A DNA stretch of 64,000 nt from Bacillus vallismortis. GTDB taxonomy: Bacteria; Bacillota; Bacilli; Bacillales; Bacillaceae. The notes under the pieces were generated by a model that was not told the DNA's origin, ran no database searches, and saw only the letters and a list, made by a program, of their open reading frames with translations. The stretch spans positions 1,280,501 to 1,344,500 of the forward strand of contig NZ_CP026362.1 of assembly GCF_004116955.1 (NCBI RefSeq), in the 5' to 3' direction. This document shows positions 63,249 to 64,000 of this stretch, piece by piece. Positions within the stretch are counted from its first letter, which is position 1. Every line of letters starts with the position of its first letter. A program made the position numbers and the translations under genes.

Positions 63249-64000
63249 ATGGCTAAAGTATTAATGATCGGTTTCCCCGGTGAAGGGCATATTAATCCGT
63301 CTATCGGTGTAATGAAGGAGCTGAAATCCCGGGGAGAACAAATTACTTACTATGCAGTGAAGGAATACAAAGAAAAAATTGACGCTCTTGATGTTGAGTT
63401 TCGTGAGTATCAGGATTTTCGGGAGGATCACTTCGGGAAAAACGCAACCGGAGACGAAGAAAGAGATGTCACAGAAATGATCTGCGTCTTTTTGAAAGGC
63501 TGTATTGAGATCGTGACTCATATTTATGATGAAGTCAAACATGAATCATATGATTATGTTATCTATGATCACCATCTTCTCGCTGGTAAAATCATTGCCA
63601 ATTTGTTGAAGCTGCCGAGATTTTCATTGTGTACAACCTTTGCAATGAATGAAGAATTTACGAAGCAAATGATGGGAGCATACATGAAAGGATCACTTGA
63701 AGATTCGCCTCATTATGAATCTTATCAGCAGCTTTCAGAAACCTTAAATACTGAATTTCAAGCAGAGATCAAGAAGCCATTTGATGTTTTTTTAGCAGAT
63801 GGGGACTTGACGATTGTCTTTACATCAAGAGAATTTCAGCCATTAGCCGAGAAATTTGGCGATCGCTATGTATTTGTCGGTCCTTCCATTACGGAAAGAG
63901 CCGGAAACAAGGATTTCCCATTTGATCAAATTGACAATGAAAACGTGCTGTTTATTTCAATGGGAACCATTTTTAACAATCAAAAGCAGTTTTTTAATCA
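63249..64000 (+). CDS. yojK: YojK, UDP-glycosyltransferase (MGT family), 3' truncated by window
   Basis: The first 250 residues of a GT1 (macrolide-glycosyltransferase-like) enzyme: N-terminal acceptor domain starting KVLMIGFPGEGHINPSIGV, with the catalytic His in GEGHINP, and VLFISMGTIFNNQKQF at the start of the nucleotide-sugar half. Homologues in B. subtilis glucosylate flavonoids and other small molecules. The frame is open at the window end. ATG at 63249 after AGGAAGGGTG. Confidence 0.93.
   Translation, partial: MAKVLMIGFPGEGHINPSIGVMKELKSRGEQITYYAVKEYKEKIDALDVEFREYQDFREDHFGKNATGDEERDVTEMICVFLKGCIEIVTHIYDEVKHESYDYVIYDHHLLAGKIIANLLKLPRFSLCTTFAMNEEFTKQMMGAYMKGSLEDSPHYESYQQLSETLNTEFQAEIKKPFDVFLADGDLTIVFTSREFQPLAEKFGDRYVFVGPSITERAGNKDFPFDQIDNENVLFISMGTIFNNQKQFFN

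Overview
The window is chromosomal DNA from a member of the Bacillus subtilis species complex. Gene order from dynA (ypbR) through ypcP, ugtP, metA, ilvD, thyB-dfrA, ilvA, msrAB, the cge cluster, the yodT-kamA cluster, deoD, ctpA, mhqED and yodBC to bshB2, cdaS and yojK follows the terminus-proximal B. subtilis map as I remember it. The proteins read as close orthologues of the strain 168 products. It is not strain 168: the SPbeta prophage is absent between msrB and phy, an intact spsM (the SPbeta target gene) is not visible there, phy carries a frameshift, and a complete IS1182-type insertion sequence is present although 168 has no intact IS elements. No rRNA, tRNA or CRISPR array was seen. 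Layout. 1-9 kb: end of the dynamin-like DynA, small proteins, a flap-type 5'-3' exonuclease, the spore protein SspL, two RNase H-fold proteins, degR, cspD and the glycolipid synthase UgtP. 9-16 kb: metA, peroxidase bsaA, ypgQR, ilvD, bacilliredoxin brxA and the methyltransferase ypiP. 16.5-21.4 kb: ypjPQ, the thymidylate/folate pair thyB-dfrA, ypkP, and the leftward yplQ and yplP. 21.6-28.6 kb: ilvA, the ypmPQRST envelope group, a MATE exporter, a MarR regulator and msrA-msrB. 28.6-31 kb: a decayed stretch where 168 has spsM/SPbeta, then the phy pseudogene. 31-35 kb: divergent spore-crust clusters cgeAB and cgeCDE. 35-42 kb: yodT-yodS-yodR-yodQ-yodP-kamA-yokU, whose enzymes together suggest mother-cell turnover of lysine through beta-lysine or related beta-amino acids. 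42-50 kb: small yod/yoz genes, PAP2 phosphatase, purine nucleoside phosphorylase, D,D-carboxypeptidase, methyltransferase, protease CtpA and a sodium/solute symporter. 51-54.6 kb: electrophile and quinone resistance genes mhqED, yodC, yodB and yodA. 55-64 kb: yojB, a spore Hsp20-like protein, yojE, yojF-bshB2 (bacillithiol), the IS, rsbRC, a MATE exporter, sporulation diadenylate cyclase cdaS and the start of glycosyltransferase yojK. Themes are spore coat and crust formation, thiol and electrophile stress (bshB2, brxA, msrAB, bsaA, mhqED, yodBC) and CodY-type branched-chain amino acid control at ilvA and ilvD. The most notable signal is structural. Two copies of a short dispersed repeat (16060-16293 and 30759-30924), which I match from memory to the roughly 190-bp B. 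subtilis repeat family, carry terminal inverted repeats of the same pattern (CAGnnTGTnGAnnAA) as the complete IS1182-type element at 58328-59884. The IS and repeat copy A both lie inside a transcription-terminator hairpin that has been duplicated as the target site. This suggests that the repeats are non-autonomous relatives (MITEs) of terminator-seeking IS1182-type transposons.
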